Under the pieces are notes generated by a model. That model was not told where the DNA came from. It was given only the letters and a program-made list of their open reading frames with translations, and searched no databases. From NCBI GenBank assembly GCA_910577235.1, contig CAJTMX010000030.1:1-50328 (forward strand): a DNA stretch of 50,328 nucleotides. The letters run 5' to 3'. This DNA is from an uncultured Acetatifactor sp. Its GTDB lineage: Bacteria > Bacillota > Clostridia > Lachnospirales > Lachnospiraceae. Of this stretch, positions 36,380 to 44,676 are shown piece after piece (within the stretch, counting starts at the first letter, position 1; every line of letters begins with the position of its first letter). The position numbers and the translations under genes were made by a program.

Positions 36380-37807
36380 ATGAAATTGAGCAACGAAGAA
36401 CAGGAACAGGCATTCCGGGAATGGATGCGCAAGCAGTACAACGATGAGGGGATGCGCCGCTATACGGACAACGCCATTATCGCATACTCCCATGCGCTGC
36501 GCACAGGCTGCCGAACGCTGGAGCCCTATGTGGCGGGCAATCTCTTTTTCTATAAAAACGGATGTGAATTTGACGCGGTATACGAACAGCTGCGGGAAAA
36601 GGCGGAGTTTCGGCGGGCCAACGAGCTGTATGGCAACGGTACTCTGGCTGCAGGCATACAGCTCTATCAGGCTTTTCTGCACAATGGGGATGACGCTCCG
36701 GCGCCGGAAGTGTCCGCGCCCTTTTATCTGAAACAGGATATTGACAGCAACGGCTATGACGATGATCAGGGGCTGGATTTCCGCTATGAAGAAGTGCCTA
36801 TGACACCTCTTCAGAAGATCTACTACGGCGCTCCCGGCACCGGAAAATCCTACCGTGTGAACAAGATGATCGAGAGGGAGTATCCGGTGCGGTCGGAGAG
36901 GGACTCCCACTGCAAGCGGCTGATCTTCCACCCCACCTACACTTACCAGGATTTTATCGGCAGCATAAAGCCTCTGATCACGCTGGACCGGCCTCTGGAC
37001 TATATCTTTGCCGCCGGGCCGCTGACCGTTCTGTTGAAGGAGGCGTTTATGCATCCCACCGAAAAGTACTATCTGGTCATCGAGGAGATCAACCGGGGCA
37101 ATGCCCCCGCCATCTTCGGAGACCTGTTTCAGCTGCTGGACCGGCAGAGCAGCGGTAAATCCGAGTACGCGGTGGCGAACAATGACATCACTGCCTTTTT
37201 TTCCCGGGACCCTGGGCTGAAAAAGCTGTTTATGGAGGGTAAGATCTGGTTCCCCGCCAATTTTAACATACTTGCCACGATGAATACTGCGGACGAGAAT
37301 ATCTTTGTGCTGGACAATGCTTTCAAACGCCGTTTCGCGCTGGAATATGTGCGCATCAGCTTTGAGAACCTTCCCCAGGAGTGGAGCCATCCCTATGACA
37401 CCTTCGCGGGCAGAAAACCTCTGACCGCGATCTTCCAGGGAACGCCCCTGGAAGACTATGTGAGCCAGCTGTATTATGAGGGGCATCTGTCCCGGGACTG
37501 GCCCACCTTTGCACGCTTGGTCAACAAGATCATCGATATGGTCAACCGCCAGCAGCTGCAGGATGCCGGCAATCGCTCCGGCGAGGCCAGATACCGCCTG
37601 GCCCGTATCCCGGAGAACAAAAAGCTGGGGCCGTTTTTTGTGTCGGAAGCCGACCTTTGCCAAAGAGATACTTTTATCAACAAGGTTATCTTTTACCTGA
37701 AACAGGATGTGTTTCCCGATCATCCGCATTACTTAAATGAATCTTATGAAGAGTTGTACCTGATATATCAGGAGGACGAGGCGGATCTGTTTGAATTGTT
37801 GCGATGA
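36380..37807 (+). CDS. McrB-like AAA+ ATPase/GTPase without McrC
   Basis: McrB-type proteins form NTP-driven rings that power cleavage of modified DNA by McrC. The motor domain is intact: Walker A YYGAPGTGKSYRVNK near residue 150, HPTYTYQDFIGSIKPL, Walker B YLVIEEINRGNAPAIFGD near 230, the McrB-type NTADENIF near 302 and an arginine pair KRRFALEYV near 317. The first ~110 residues form a helical module (EQAFREWMRKQYNDEG, NAIIAYSHAL) resembling N-terminal parts of other McrB proteins. No mcrC or nuclease is adjacent. AAAGGAG lies 5 nt before the ATG at 36380; upstream codons from 36293 are not needed. Its partner and target are unknown. Confidence 0.82.
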   Translation: MKLSNEEQEQAFREWMRKQYNDEGMRRYTDNAIIAYSHALRTGCRTLEPYVAGNLFFYKNGCEFDAVYEQLREKAEFRRANELYGNGTLAAGIQLYQAFLHNGDDAPAPEVSAPFYLKQDIDSNGYDDDQGLDFRYEEVPMTPLQKIYYGAPGTGKSYRVNKMIEREYPVRSERDSHCKRLIFHPTYTYQDFIGSIKPLITLDRPLDYIFAAGPLTVLLKEAFMHPTEKYYLVIEEINRGNAPAIFGDLFQLLDRQSSGKSEYAVANNDITAFFSRDPGLKKLFMEGKIWFPANFNILATMNTADENIFVLDNAFKRRFALEYVRISFENLPQEWSHPYDTFAGRKPLTAIFQGTPLEDYVSQLYYEGHLSRDWPTFARLVNKIIDMVNRQQLQDAGNRSGEARYRLARIPENKKLGPFFVSEADLCQRDTFINKVIFYLKQDVFPDHPHYLNESYEELYLIYQEDEADLFELLR

Positions 37808-37810
37808 TAC

Positions 37811-39139
37811 CTATTTAGTTTCATCCAGATACAGTTGAACCCTGTTGTCTATGACGTCAGCAACTTCCTGAGCCGTTTTCTCTCCAAAGAAGAAAGGCTG
37901 TGCTTCATCCCAGACGATGTCCCATATATCGTTCGTCCATTGATAATATACGGAATTCTCCAGCAGTGCCCAAAAGCTCCGTTCCTCCTCCTGCGTCATG
38001 AGTTCCGGTGCGTAAAAGACTCCTCCTATTTCATATCCTTCTGCATTGTCAAGGACTTTTACCTGAGCCTCTTTCCAAAAGTCCTCCAACAGTTTTTGTT
38101 TTACCGGAAAACCTCCTCCAATTCCGGACACCATCTTGCGCTGCACCTGATCCGATAACAGATAACACAGGAAATCTTTTGCCCCCTCTTTGTGAACGGA
38201 TGCGGCATTTATATAAAAACTGTTGACGGATAATTGGCTTACCCCTCCCTGGGGGCTGGGATATCCCATATAGACCGGACTTCCTTCAAACAACTTTTCA
38301 TAATAGCTGAATTCACTAAAGTTCCTTATCGTTCCCGATGTGCAAAACTGTTCGCCTGTCGCCAGTCGTTTCACATCGGATGTTTCCGGATTTGCATCCC
38401 AGTACCTCTTGGCAAACTCCAGCATCTGGATAAATTCTGGCTGATCAAAGTGGCTTATCCCCTGCTCTTCATCCACAAACAACTGGATGCCGCCCCGGCC
38501 TACGCCCAGAACATTCAGCACATACAGCCCGGATTGTTCTTTCCCCCAGCCATAAGGGGCACCGACAAACAGAGAGATTTCTTTCTCCTCCGCCGTTGCC
38601 ATGCAATAGTCCTTTGTCCAATTTTGGATGTCCGTTGCCATCTGTGGAGAAGTGATCAGCGTTCCCACACTAAAAGTATAAGGGACGCCATATATTGTTT
38701 CCCCCAGCTGATTGGCCTCCGCCACATTCCTGACAAAATCGTCCTGCTCGGCAATAAAGTCTGTCACATCCAGCAATAACCCGTTCTCCGCATAGGGTTT
38801 CATATCAATCTCACAAAGCGCCGTATCGGCTAGCAGATCGGGGCCTCCGCCATTGGTGAGATCCAACTGTAGACGGGTACGCTGGTCGTCAAAGGTAGAC
38901 TCTCTGTTAAATTCCACAGGCACGACCTCATAGCGGTCACTCTTATCATTGTAGTCCGCAATGATTTCCTGCATAAGAGTGCTGAAAACAGAGGCGCATA
39001 TCTGAACTTCCTCTTTGCCGTTTTCATTGAGTACAGGCTGGGAGACTGTGCTCTCCCCGCCCTGGCCGCTCTGGCCGCACCCACAGAGCATACATAACAC
39101 AAAGGCTACAGATAAGATTTTAATTCTGCGGTTTTTCAT
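37811..39139 (-). CDS. Extracellular solute-binding lipoprotein (ABC family 1), orphan
   Basis: This 442-residue protein has a lipoprotein signal (basic start, hydrophobic FVLCMLCGCGQ with lipobox cysteine) and a periplasmic-binding fold of the carbohydrate type: NGGGPDLLADTALCEIDMKPYAENG, GETIYGVPYTFSVGTLITSP and KDFLCYLLSDQVQRKMVSG. It should bind a sugar or glycan outside the membrane, but no permease or ATPase gene is nearby. Its codon use is more AT-rich than its neighbours. GGGAGG lies 6-8 nt before the ATG at 39139. It converges on the McrB-like gene with only 3 bp between stops and no terminator. Confidence 0.85.
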   Translation of the reverse strand: MKNRRIKILSVAFVLCMLCGCGQSGQGGESTVSQPVLNENGKEEVQICASVFSTLMQEIIADYNDKSDRYEVVPVEFNRESTFDDQRTRLQLDLTNGGGPDLLADTALCEIDMKPYAENGLLLDVTDFIAEQDDFVRNVAEANQLGETIYGVPYTFSVGTLITSPQMATDIQNWTKDYCMATAEEKEISLFVGAPYGWGKEQSGLYVLNVLGVGRGGIQLFVDEEQGISHFDQPEFIQMLEFAKRYWDANPETSDVKRLATGEQFCTSGTIRNFSEFSYYEKLFEGSPVYMGYPSPQGGVSQLSVNSFYINAASVHKEGAKDFLCYLLSDQVQRKMVSGIGGGFPVKQKLLEDFWKEAQVKVLDNAEGYEIGGVFYAPELMTQEEERSFWALLENSVYYQWTNDIWDIVWDEAQPFFFGEKTAQEVADVIDNRVQLYLDETK

Positions 39140-39439
39140 GTTCTTTCCTCCCGGATCATTATACCTGACCGCCGATTTATGCAGCGGCATGGACACTCTG
39201 TTCCACCCTCTCCGGCACAGCCGTGTCTTTCAAAAATATTATACTACCTGACACTGCATACCTCAATAGCAAGAACATTTATTCCTGTGATCGCCATACT
39301 GACGCCGCTTTTCACCGGGCATCTCTCAATGCAGAATCCGGAAACGGTTGTCCGGGAGGTGCAGTGGATATTATCAACGCGGATATTGACCGCGGAGGGT
39401 ATGCCGCAGAGATTCGGTAGCCGGTATGCAAAAATTAAC
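39140..39439. other. Leader/intergenic stretch before the lipoprotein gene
   Basis: The ~350 bp between the lipoprotein start and dnaJ hold one good promoter (39238-39266) and, at the dnaJ side, a terminator. The rest has short open frames on both strands (for example about 60 codons at 39223-39420 plus), but none has a ribosome site or recognisable family. I see no RNA gene. It could be decayed coding sequence. Confidence 0.4.
39238..39266 (-). promoter_or_regulatory. Sigma-A promoter for the lipoprotein gene
   Basis: Minus strand TTGAGG (39261-39266), 17-bp spacer, TATAAT (39238-39243). The leader is about 90 nt; a second TATAAT at about 39156-39161 is too near the start to be useful. Confidence 0.7.
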
Positions 39440-39468
39440 AGCGGCGCTGGCTTTCCTCCAACACCGCT
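39432..39468 (-). terminator. Terminator after dnaJ
   Basis: On the minus strand an 11-bp stem including G-U pairs (39458-39468 with 39440-39450) is followed by GTTAATTTTTG. It ends the heat-shock operon. Confidence 0.8.
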
Positions 39469-39491
39469 ATCATGATTTCTTTCCTGTTCAT

Positions 39492-40667
39492 TTATTTCCA
39501 GAACTTTTTCTTTTTATCCTTTCCCTCTTTGGCGTTGCCATCTCCTGATTTGTCTTCTTTACCCAGCTTTTTAGCCGCATTCAGACTGTCGCCGCTCTCC
39601 GCGTCAAACTGGCGCAGCAACTCTTTTGCCTCATGGGAAAGTTTATCGGGTACTTCCACCACCAATGTGACATAATGGTCGCCCCGCACTTCTTTGTTGC
39701 GCAGCGTGGGTACGCCCTTGCCCTTGAGCCGCACTTTGGTGTCCGTCTGGGTGCCGGGTTTGACATCATAGATAACTTTGCCGTCCACAGTGTCAATGAC
39801 AATCTCCCCCCCCAATGCAGCCACGGCAAAGGAGATGGGTACGGTGGAAAATATATTGTAATCCTGCCTCTGGAAGATAGGGTGACGCCCCACCACCACT
39901 TCCACCAGCACGTCTCCCCGAGCGCCGCCATTGGTTCCCGGCTCACCCAGGCCGGGCAGGCGCTTGCACTGTCCGTTGTCAATACCGGCGGGAATATCCA
40001 CTGCATAGCGTTTCTTCATAGGCACATATCCGGTGCCCCGGCAATCCGTACATTTGTCCCTGATGATCTTGCCGGTTCCCTGACAGTCGGGGCAGGCCTG
40101 CACATTGCGCACAGTGCCGAAGAAAGACTGGGAGGTAAACACTACCTGGCCCTTGCCGCCGCACTTGGAGCAGGTTTCCGGACTGGTTCCGGGTTTTGCT
40201 CCGCTGCCGTTACAGGTCTTACAGGTCTCCTTTACCGTCAGCTCTATTTCCTTTTCACAGCCGAATACAGCCTCCTCAAAGGTGATCCGCAGGCTGGTGC
40301 GCAGATTGGCGCCCTTCATGGGTCCGTTACTTGCACTTCTGCTGCGGCCGCCAAAGAAATCACCGAATATATCGCCGAATATGTCACTGAAATCCGCGCC
40401 GCTGAAATCAAATCCGCCGGGACCGCCTGCTCCGCCTTCAAAGGCCGCATGGCCAAACTGGTCATACTGGCGTCTCTTGTCCGGATCGCTCAAAACAGCA
40501 TATGCTTCCGATGCTTCCTTGAATTTCGCTTCCGCCTCCGCATTCCCCGGATTCACATCCGGATGATATTTCTTAGCCAGGGCGCGGTATGCTTTCTTGA
40601 TCTCCGCGTCGTCCGCGTTCTTCCCTACGCCCAGGACCTCATAATAATCGCGTTTCTGTTCTGCCAT
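39492..40667 (-). CDS. dnaJ: DnaJ co-chaperone
   Basis: This J-domain protein stimulates DnaK ATPase. The J domain (residues 1-70) holds HPD in KKYHPDVNPG. A Gly/Phe-rich linker (GGAGGPGGFDFSGADFSD region) follows, then four CxxCxGxG zinc repeats from CKTCNGSG to CTDCRGTG, and the substrate-binding C-terminal domain. A basic tail (EGKDKKKKFWK) ends its 391 residues. GGAGGT lies 7 nt before the ATG. It is the last gene of hrcA-grpE-dnaK-dnaJ. Confidence 0.97.
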   Translation of the reverse strand: MAEQKRDYYEVLGVGKNADDAEIKKAYRALAKKYHPDVNPGNAEAEAKFKEASEAYAVLSDPDKRRQYDQFGHAAFEGGAGGPGGFDFSGADFSDIFGDIFGDFFGGRSRSASNGPMKGANLRTSLRITFEEAVFGCEKEIELTVKETCKTCNGSGAKPGTSPETCSKCGGKGQVVFTSQSFFGTVRNVQACPDCQGTGKIIRDKCTDCRGTGYVPMKKRYAVDIPAGIDNGQCKRLPGLGEPGTNGGARGDVLVEVVVGRHPIFQRQDYNIFSTVPISFAVAALGGEIVIDTVDGKVIYDVKPGTQTDTKVRLKGKGVPTLRNKEVRGDHYVTLVVEVPDKLSHEAKELLRQFDAESGDSLNAAKKLGKEDKSGDGNAKEGKDKKKKFWK

Positions 40668-40701
40668 AAGTACGACCTCCGTTATCCGTTACAACCTCAC
40701 A

Positions 40702-40732
40702 CGAAGAATGGCCCAATATGAGCCATTCTTCG
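40702..40732 (-). other. Hairpin in the dnaK-dnaJ gap
   Basis: A perfect 11-bp inverted repeat (40702-40712 with 40722-40732) lies in the 91-bp gap. The minus transcript has no T-run after it, so it is probably an mRNA processing, stability or partial attenuation element setting the DnaK:DnaJ ratio. Confidence 0.6.
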
Positions 40733-40758
40733 GTGTAGAAAAATCTTTACGTCCAAAC

Positions 40759-42645
40759 TTATACTTCTCTGAAATCTCCGTCGATCACATCATCTTCGGG
40801 AGCGGAAGACGCACCCGCCTCAGGACCTGCACCGCCGCTGAAACCACCCATGTCGGGACCGGCCTGACCGCCCTGTGCCTGCTGCATGTTCTCATACATC
40901 TTTGTAAACAGGGACTGAGCGCTGTTTGTCAATTTCTCTTTTGCAGCCTTTAACTCATCCAGATCGCTGTCGCTCATCTCCTGGTCCTTGGTTCTCTCCA
41001 GAATAGCCTTTACAGCCTCCAGATCGGCCTGTACCGCAGATTTTTCACTGTCACCGATCTTGTCGCCCACTTCCTCCAGAGCTTTCTCGGTCTGGAATAC
41101 AAACGCGTCGGCATCGTTTCTGGCCTCCACGGCCTCCTTGCGTTTCTTGTCCTGAGCCTCGAACTCGGCCGCCTCTTTCACGGCTCTCTCGATCTCGTCA
41201 TCGGACATGTTGGAACCTGCGGTGATGGTGATATGCTGCTCCTTGCCGGTTCCAAGATCCTTGGCGGACACATTTACAATACCGTTGGCATCGATATCAA
41301 AAGTAACTTCGATCTGAGGAATACCTCTTCTTGCAGGGGGTATTCCGTCCAGACGGAATTGTCCGAGAGATTTGTTATCCCTTGCAAACTGTCTCTCACC
41401 CTGTACCACATTGATGTCCACGGCGGTCTGATTGTCGGCTGCAGTGGAGAAGATCTGGCTCTTCTTGGTAGGGATGGTGGTATTTCTCTCGATCAGTCTG
41501 GTGGCTACGCCGCCCATGGTCTCGATGGACAGAGACAGGGGAGTAACATCCAGCAGCAGGATCTCACCTGCGCCGGCATCGCCCGCCAGCTTACCGCCCT
41601 GGATGGAGGCACCGATCGCTACACACTCATCCGGGTTCAGAGATTTGCTGGGTTCCTTGCCTGTCAGCTGTCTCACCTTATCCTGCACCGCAGGGATACG
41701 GGTGGAACCGCCTACCAGCAGCACCTGGCCCAGATCGGAATTGTTCAGTCCGGCGTCCTTCATGGCGTTCTGCACAGGGATAGCCGTTCTCTCTACCAGA
41801 TCGTGAGTCAGCTCGTCAAACTTCGCCCTTGTCAGATTCATGTCAAAGTGCTTGGGGCCTTCCGCGGTGGCTGTGATGAAGGGCAGATTGATATTGGTGG
41901 TCATGGCGCTGGACAGCTCTTTCTTGGCCTTCTCCGCCGCCTCTTTCAGTCTCTGCATAGCCATCTTATCGCCGGAGAGATCCACTCCCTCAGTCTTCTT
42001 AAACTCATCGATCATCCACTGGGTGATCTTGTTGTCGAAGTCGTCACCGCCCAGGAAAGTATCGCCGTTTGTGGCCAGCACGGTGATAACGCCCTCGGCG
42101 ATCTCGATAATGGATACATCGAAAGTACCGCCGCCCAGGTCGTATACCATGATATTCTGCTCTTTTTCATTGTCCAGACCGTATGCCAGAGCTGCCGCAG
42201 TGGGCTCGTTGATGATACGCTTTACATCCAGACCCGCGATCTTACCCGCATCCTTGGTCGCCTGACGCTGCGCATCGTTGAAATACGCGGGAACGGTGAT
42301 CACGGCCTCGGTGACCTTCTCACCCAGATAGCTCTCCGCGTCCGCTTTCAGTTTCTGAAGGATCATTGCGGAAATCTGCTGGGGGGAGTACTTCTTGTCA
42401 TCGATGGCGCGTTTCTGGTCCGTACCCATCTCTCTCTTGATGGAGGAAATGGTCTTCTCCGCGTTGGTCACTGCCTGACGCTTAGCGGGTTCACCGATCA
42501 GTCTCTCGCCTGTCTTGGTGAAAGCCACCACGGAGGGAGTTGTTCTCGCGCCCTCGGCGTTGGCGATAACGGTGGGCTTACCACCTTCCATCACAGCTAC
42601 GCAGCTGTTGGTCGTTCCTAAGTCAATACCTATGATCTTGCTCAT
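40759..42645 (-). CDS. dnaK: DnaK (Hsp70) chaperone
   Basis: Hsp70 folds and protects proteins in the cytoplasm. It has GIDLGTTNSCVAVMEGG at the start, MVYDLGGGTFDVSIIEI near residue 168, VLLVGGSTRIPAV near 310, the linker LLLDVTPLSLSIET and a substrate-binding domain with a lid. The tail is the usual Gly-rich, acidic ending (APEDDVIDGDFREV). At 628 residues it is full length. GAGGAGG precedes the ATG by 8 nt. It is regulated through HrcA/CIRCE upstream of hrcA. Confidence 0.98.
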   Translation of the reverse strand: MSKIIGIDLGTTNSCVAVMEGGKPTVIANAEGARTTPSVVAFTKTGERLIGEPAKRQAVTNAEKTISSIKREMGTDQKRAIDDKKYSPQQISAMILQKLKADAESYLGEKVTEAVITVPAYFNDAQRQATKDAGKIAGLDVKRIINEPTAAALAYGLDNEKEQNIMVYDLGGGTFDVSIIEIAEGVITVLATNGDTFLGGDDFDNKITQWMIDEFKKTEGVDLSGDKMAMQRLKEAAEKAKKELSSAMTTNINLPFITATAEGPKHFDMNLTRAKFDELTHDLVERTAIPVQNAMKDAGLNNSDLGQVLLVGGSTRIPAVQDKVRQLTGKEPSKSLNPDECVAIGASIQGGKLAGDAGAGEILLLDVTPLSLSIETMGGVATRLIERNTTIPTKKSQIFSTAADNQTAVDINVVQGERQFARDNKSLGQFRLDGIPPARRGIPQIEVTFDIDANGIVNVSAKDLGTGKEQHITITAGSNMSDDEIERAVKEAAEFEAQDKKRKEAVEARNDADAFVFQTEKALEEVGDKIGDSEKSAVQADLEAVKAILERTKDQEMSDSDLDELKAAKEKLTNSAQSLFTKMYENMQQAQGGQAGPDMGGFSGGAGPEAGASSAPEDDVIDGDFREV

Positions 42646-42698
42646 TTCTTTGTCCTCCTCGTTCTATGCTGAACTGATGTTTTAAAGTGCTTGCTTAT

Positions 42699-43376
42699 CT
42701 ATGAAACTACGGAAACCATGCTGTGTCTTACAACAGAGTCTCTGTAGGTATAGCCTTTTTGCAGTTCCTGCGCCACGGTGCCGGACTCCAGTTCCTCGTC
42801 TTCCACCTGCATCACGGCGTTGTGGAGATTGGGATCAAACTCACACCCCACCGCCTGGATGGGTTTCACGCCGATATTTTCCAGCTCCGTCATCATCTGT
42901 TTGTAGATCTTGTTCATTCCGTCCACAAAGGCATCGCCCTGCTGATCCTCGGGGACCGTTGCCAACCCCCGCTCAAAATTGTCGATCACCGGAAGTATCT
43001 TCTCTATGACGCTCTTGGCTCCGGTCTCAAACATGGCCTGCTTTTCTTTCTCGGTCCTGTTGCGGAAGTTCTCAAATTCTGCCAGCTGGCGTTTTACTCT
43101 GTCCTCCAGCTCCGCTATCTTCTCTTTTGCGGCATCGGCTTTCTTATCCTGTTTCGCCTGTTTCTTGGCAGCCCTTTTCTCCGCCCAGGTCTTGGGGTCC
43201 TCGCCCTCGGGAGTCTCCTCCCCCAGTTCCTCAGTGGCAGGATTCTCGTCCTGCTGCGGTGTTTCCTCCCCGGTCCTCTCGGCCCCGGATGCATCCGCCG
43301 CCTCTTCTGACTGCTCCGCCGTAACCTGTTCTTCCACGTTCTCTTCTTCTAATATCTCCTTCTCCTGATCTGCCAT
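42699..43376 (-). CDS. grpE: GrpE nucleotide-exchange factor
   Basis: GrpE releases ADP from DnaK. A long acidic, probably disordered N-terminal region (about 1-80, many Glu) is followed by the coiled coil (KEKIAELEDRVKRQLAEFENFRNRTEKEK). The beta domain (GVKPIQAVGCEFDPNLHNAVMQVED, VAQELQKGYTYRDSVVRHSMV) closes it. ATG at 43376 has AAAGGG 8 nt upstream; an ATG at 43418 is only 1-2 nt from its GAGGG site and less likely. It is the second gene of the operon, 47 bp after hrcA. Confidence 0.94.
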   Translation of the reverse strand: MADQEKEILEEENVEEQVTAEQSEEAADASGAERTGEETPQQDENPATEELGEETPEGEDPKTWAEKRAAKKQAKQDKKADAAKEKIAELEDRVKRQLAEFENFRNRTEKEKQAMFETGAKSVIEKILPVIDNFERGLATVPEDQQGDAFVDGMNKIYKQMMTELENIGVKPIQAVGCEFDPNLHNAVMQVEDEELESGTVAQELQKGYTYRDSVVRHSMVSVVS

Positions 43377-43423
43377 GTCCTCATCCCTTTCCTCTATTTT
43401 TAGTTCCGCAGCGGCCATACCCT

Positions 43424-44449
43424 CTATTTCTTATATAACTCATCCAGCCGCTGTTTCAGAGTCTGCAATGTTCCGATCACCTTGTCGTAGTCCATTCTCT
43501 TGGGGCCGATGATTCCGATCGTGCCCTTCATGCCCTCTTCCAGTTCGTAAGTGGCAGTCACTACGCTGCAGTCCTTCATGCCTCTGACGGGAGTCTCTTC
43601 GCCGATATATACCTGTATTCCCGTGTCGCTGCTGTCCGCCAATGTCTCCTGGACCAGCTCACTGAGAAGTTCCTTTTCCTCGAAAGTCGTGATCAACTGG
43701 CTGGCCTTGCGCTGGTCTGCCAGCTCCGGATACCGGAAGATATTGTTGGTGCCGCTGGTATATATCTCCAGATCCTCATCCGCCTTGATCGCCTCGGCCA
43801 CCGCGTCGATAACCTCGCTGACTATGTCGCTGTGAATGCCTGCCTGCTGTTTCATGGCCGCGATCATTCCCAGATTGATCTCCTCCATACACAGGCCGTT
43901 CAAATGGGTGTTCAGCAGGATATTCAGTTTCAGCAATGTCTCGTCATCCAGTTCCTGGGCCACCTGCAGGATGTTATTCTTGATCACATTGCCCTCCGCC
44001 ACGATCACCGCCAGGATCTGGTTGTAATCCACCCGGGACAGCTGAATGAACTTAACCTTGCTGCCGTGGGTCTGGGGGGCGCTGATCATCGTGGCGTACT
44101 GGGTATTCTGTGCCAGCACTCTGGCCACCTGTTTCAGCAGCGTCTCCATGCGGTCCTGCCTCTCAAGCAGCATCTCCTTCATCTCGACGACTTCCCGCTC
44201 CTTCTGCTCCATCATACAGTCCACATAGAAACGGTATCCCTGGTCAGAGGGAATGCGGCCCGCGGAGGTGTGGGGCTGAACAATATAGCCAAGCTCCTCC
44301 AGATCGGCCATCTCATTGCGAATGGTTGCGGAACTTAGATTCAGATCCGTATACTTGCTGATGGTCCTGCTGCCCACCGGCTCGCCTGTCTCCAGATAGT
44401 TACGGATGATGGCCTGCAATATTTTTGTCTTTCTCTCATCCAACTGCAT
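43424..44449 (-). CDS. hrcA: HrcA heat-shock repressor
   Basis: HrcA binds CIRCE and is kept active by GroEL. The N-terminal winged helix (LDERKTKILQAIIRNYLETGEPVGSRTISK, SSATIRNEMADLEELGY) and the GAF-like and dimerisation regions are complete over about 341 residues. The family end IGIIGPKRMDYDKVIGTL is present. ATG at 44449 has AGGAGG 6 nt upstream; the ATG at 44455 abuts that site. It is the first gene of its own regulated operon. Confidence 0.95.
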   Translation of the reverse strand: MQLDERKTKILQAIIRNYLETGEPVGSRTISKYTDLNLSSATIRNEMADLEELGYIVQPHTSAGRIPSDQGYRFYVDCMMEQKEREVVEMKEMLLERQDRMETLLKQVARVLAQNTQYATMISAPQTHGSKVKFIQLSRVDYNQILAVIVAEGNVIKNNILQVAQELDDETLLKLNILLNTHLNGLCMEEINLGMIAAMKQQAGIHSDIVSEVIDAVAEAIKADEDLEIYTSGTNNIFRYPELADQRKASQLITTFEEKELLSELVQETLADSSDTGIQVYIGEETPVRGMKDCSVVTATYELEEGMKGTIGIIGPKRMDYDKVIGTLQTLKQRLDELYKK

Positions 44450-44485
44450 TCCCATCCTCCTGCCTCACTGTGTTTCCGTTCGTTG

Positions 44486-44512
44486 TTAGCACTCAATCGC
44501 ATGGAGTGCTAA
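44486..44512. promoter_or_regulatory. CIRCE operator
   Basis: Perfect inverted repeat TTAGCACTC (44486-44494), 9-bp spacer, GAGTGCTAA (44504-44512), the HrcA binding site. It lies just downstream of the -10 box and 37 bp before hrcA. Confidence 0.98.
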
Positions 44513-44526
44513 CACTTACTAGAATT

Positions 44527-44555
44527 AAAATATCACTTACCCCACATATTGTCAA
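44527..44555 (-). promoter_or_regulatory. Sigma-A promoter of hrcA-grpE-dnaK-dnaJ
   Basis: Minus strand TTGACA (44550-44555), 17-bp spacer, TATTTT (44527-44532). CIRCE overlaps the expected start region. Confidence 0.85.
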
Positions 44556-44602
44556 CTGCTTTCCCTAAAATTATTTCTAAAATAATTCTAAACGGAGCAT
44601 AA

Positions 44603-44659
44603 AGTAAAAAAAGAACACAGCCGGGACGCAAGAGATGTCTCCGTCTGTGTTCTTTTTAC
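44603..44659 (-). terminator. Terminator after the DUF6465-type gene
   Basis: Long complementary arms (44644-44659 with 44603-44620) give AAAAAGAACACAG/CTGTGTTCTTTTT on the minus strand, ending in seven T. The 23-nt loop can form an inner stem. Confidence 0.85.
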
Positions 44660-44676
44660 TTAATGATCCGCTTTGC

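Noticed and set aside
39223..39420. 65-codon plus-strand frame before dnaJ
   Set aside because: No ribosome site, no recognised family, and an equally open frame on the other strand; left as unexplained intergenic sequence.
41233..42621. 462-codon plus-strand frame opposite dnaK
   Set aside because: The known antisense-dnaK open frame artefact; it follows codon bias of dnaK and has no start context.
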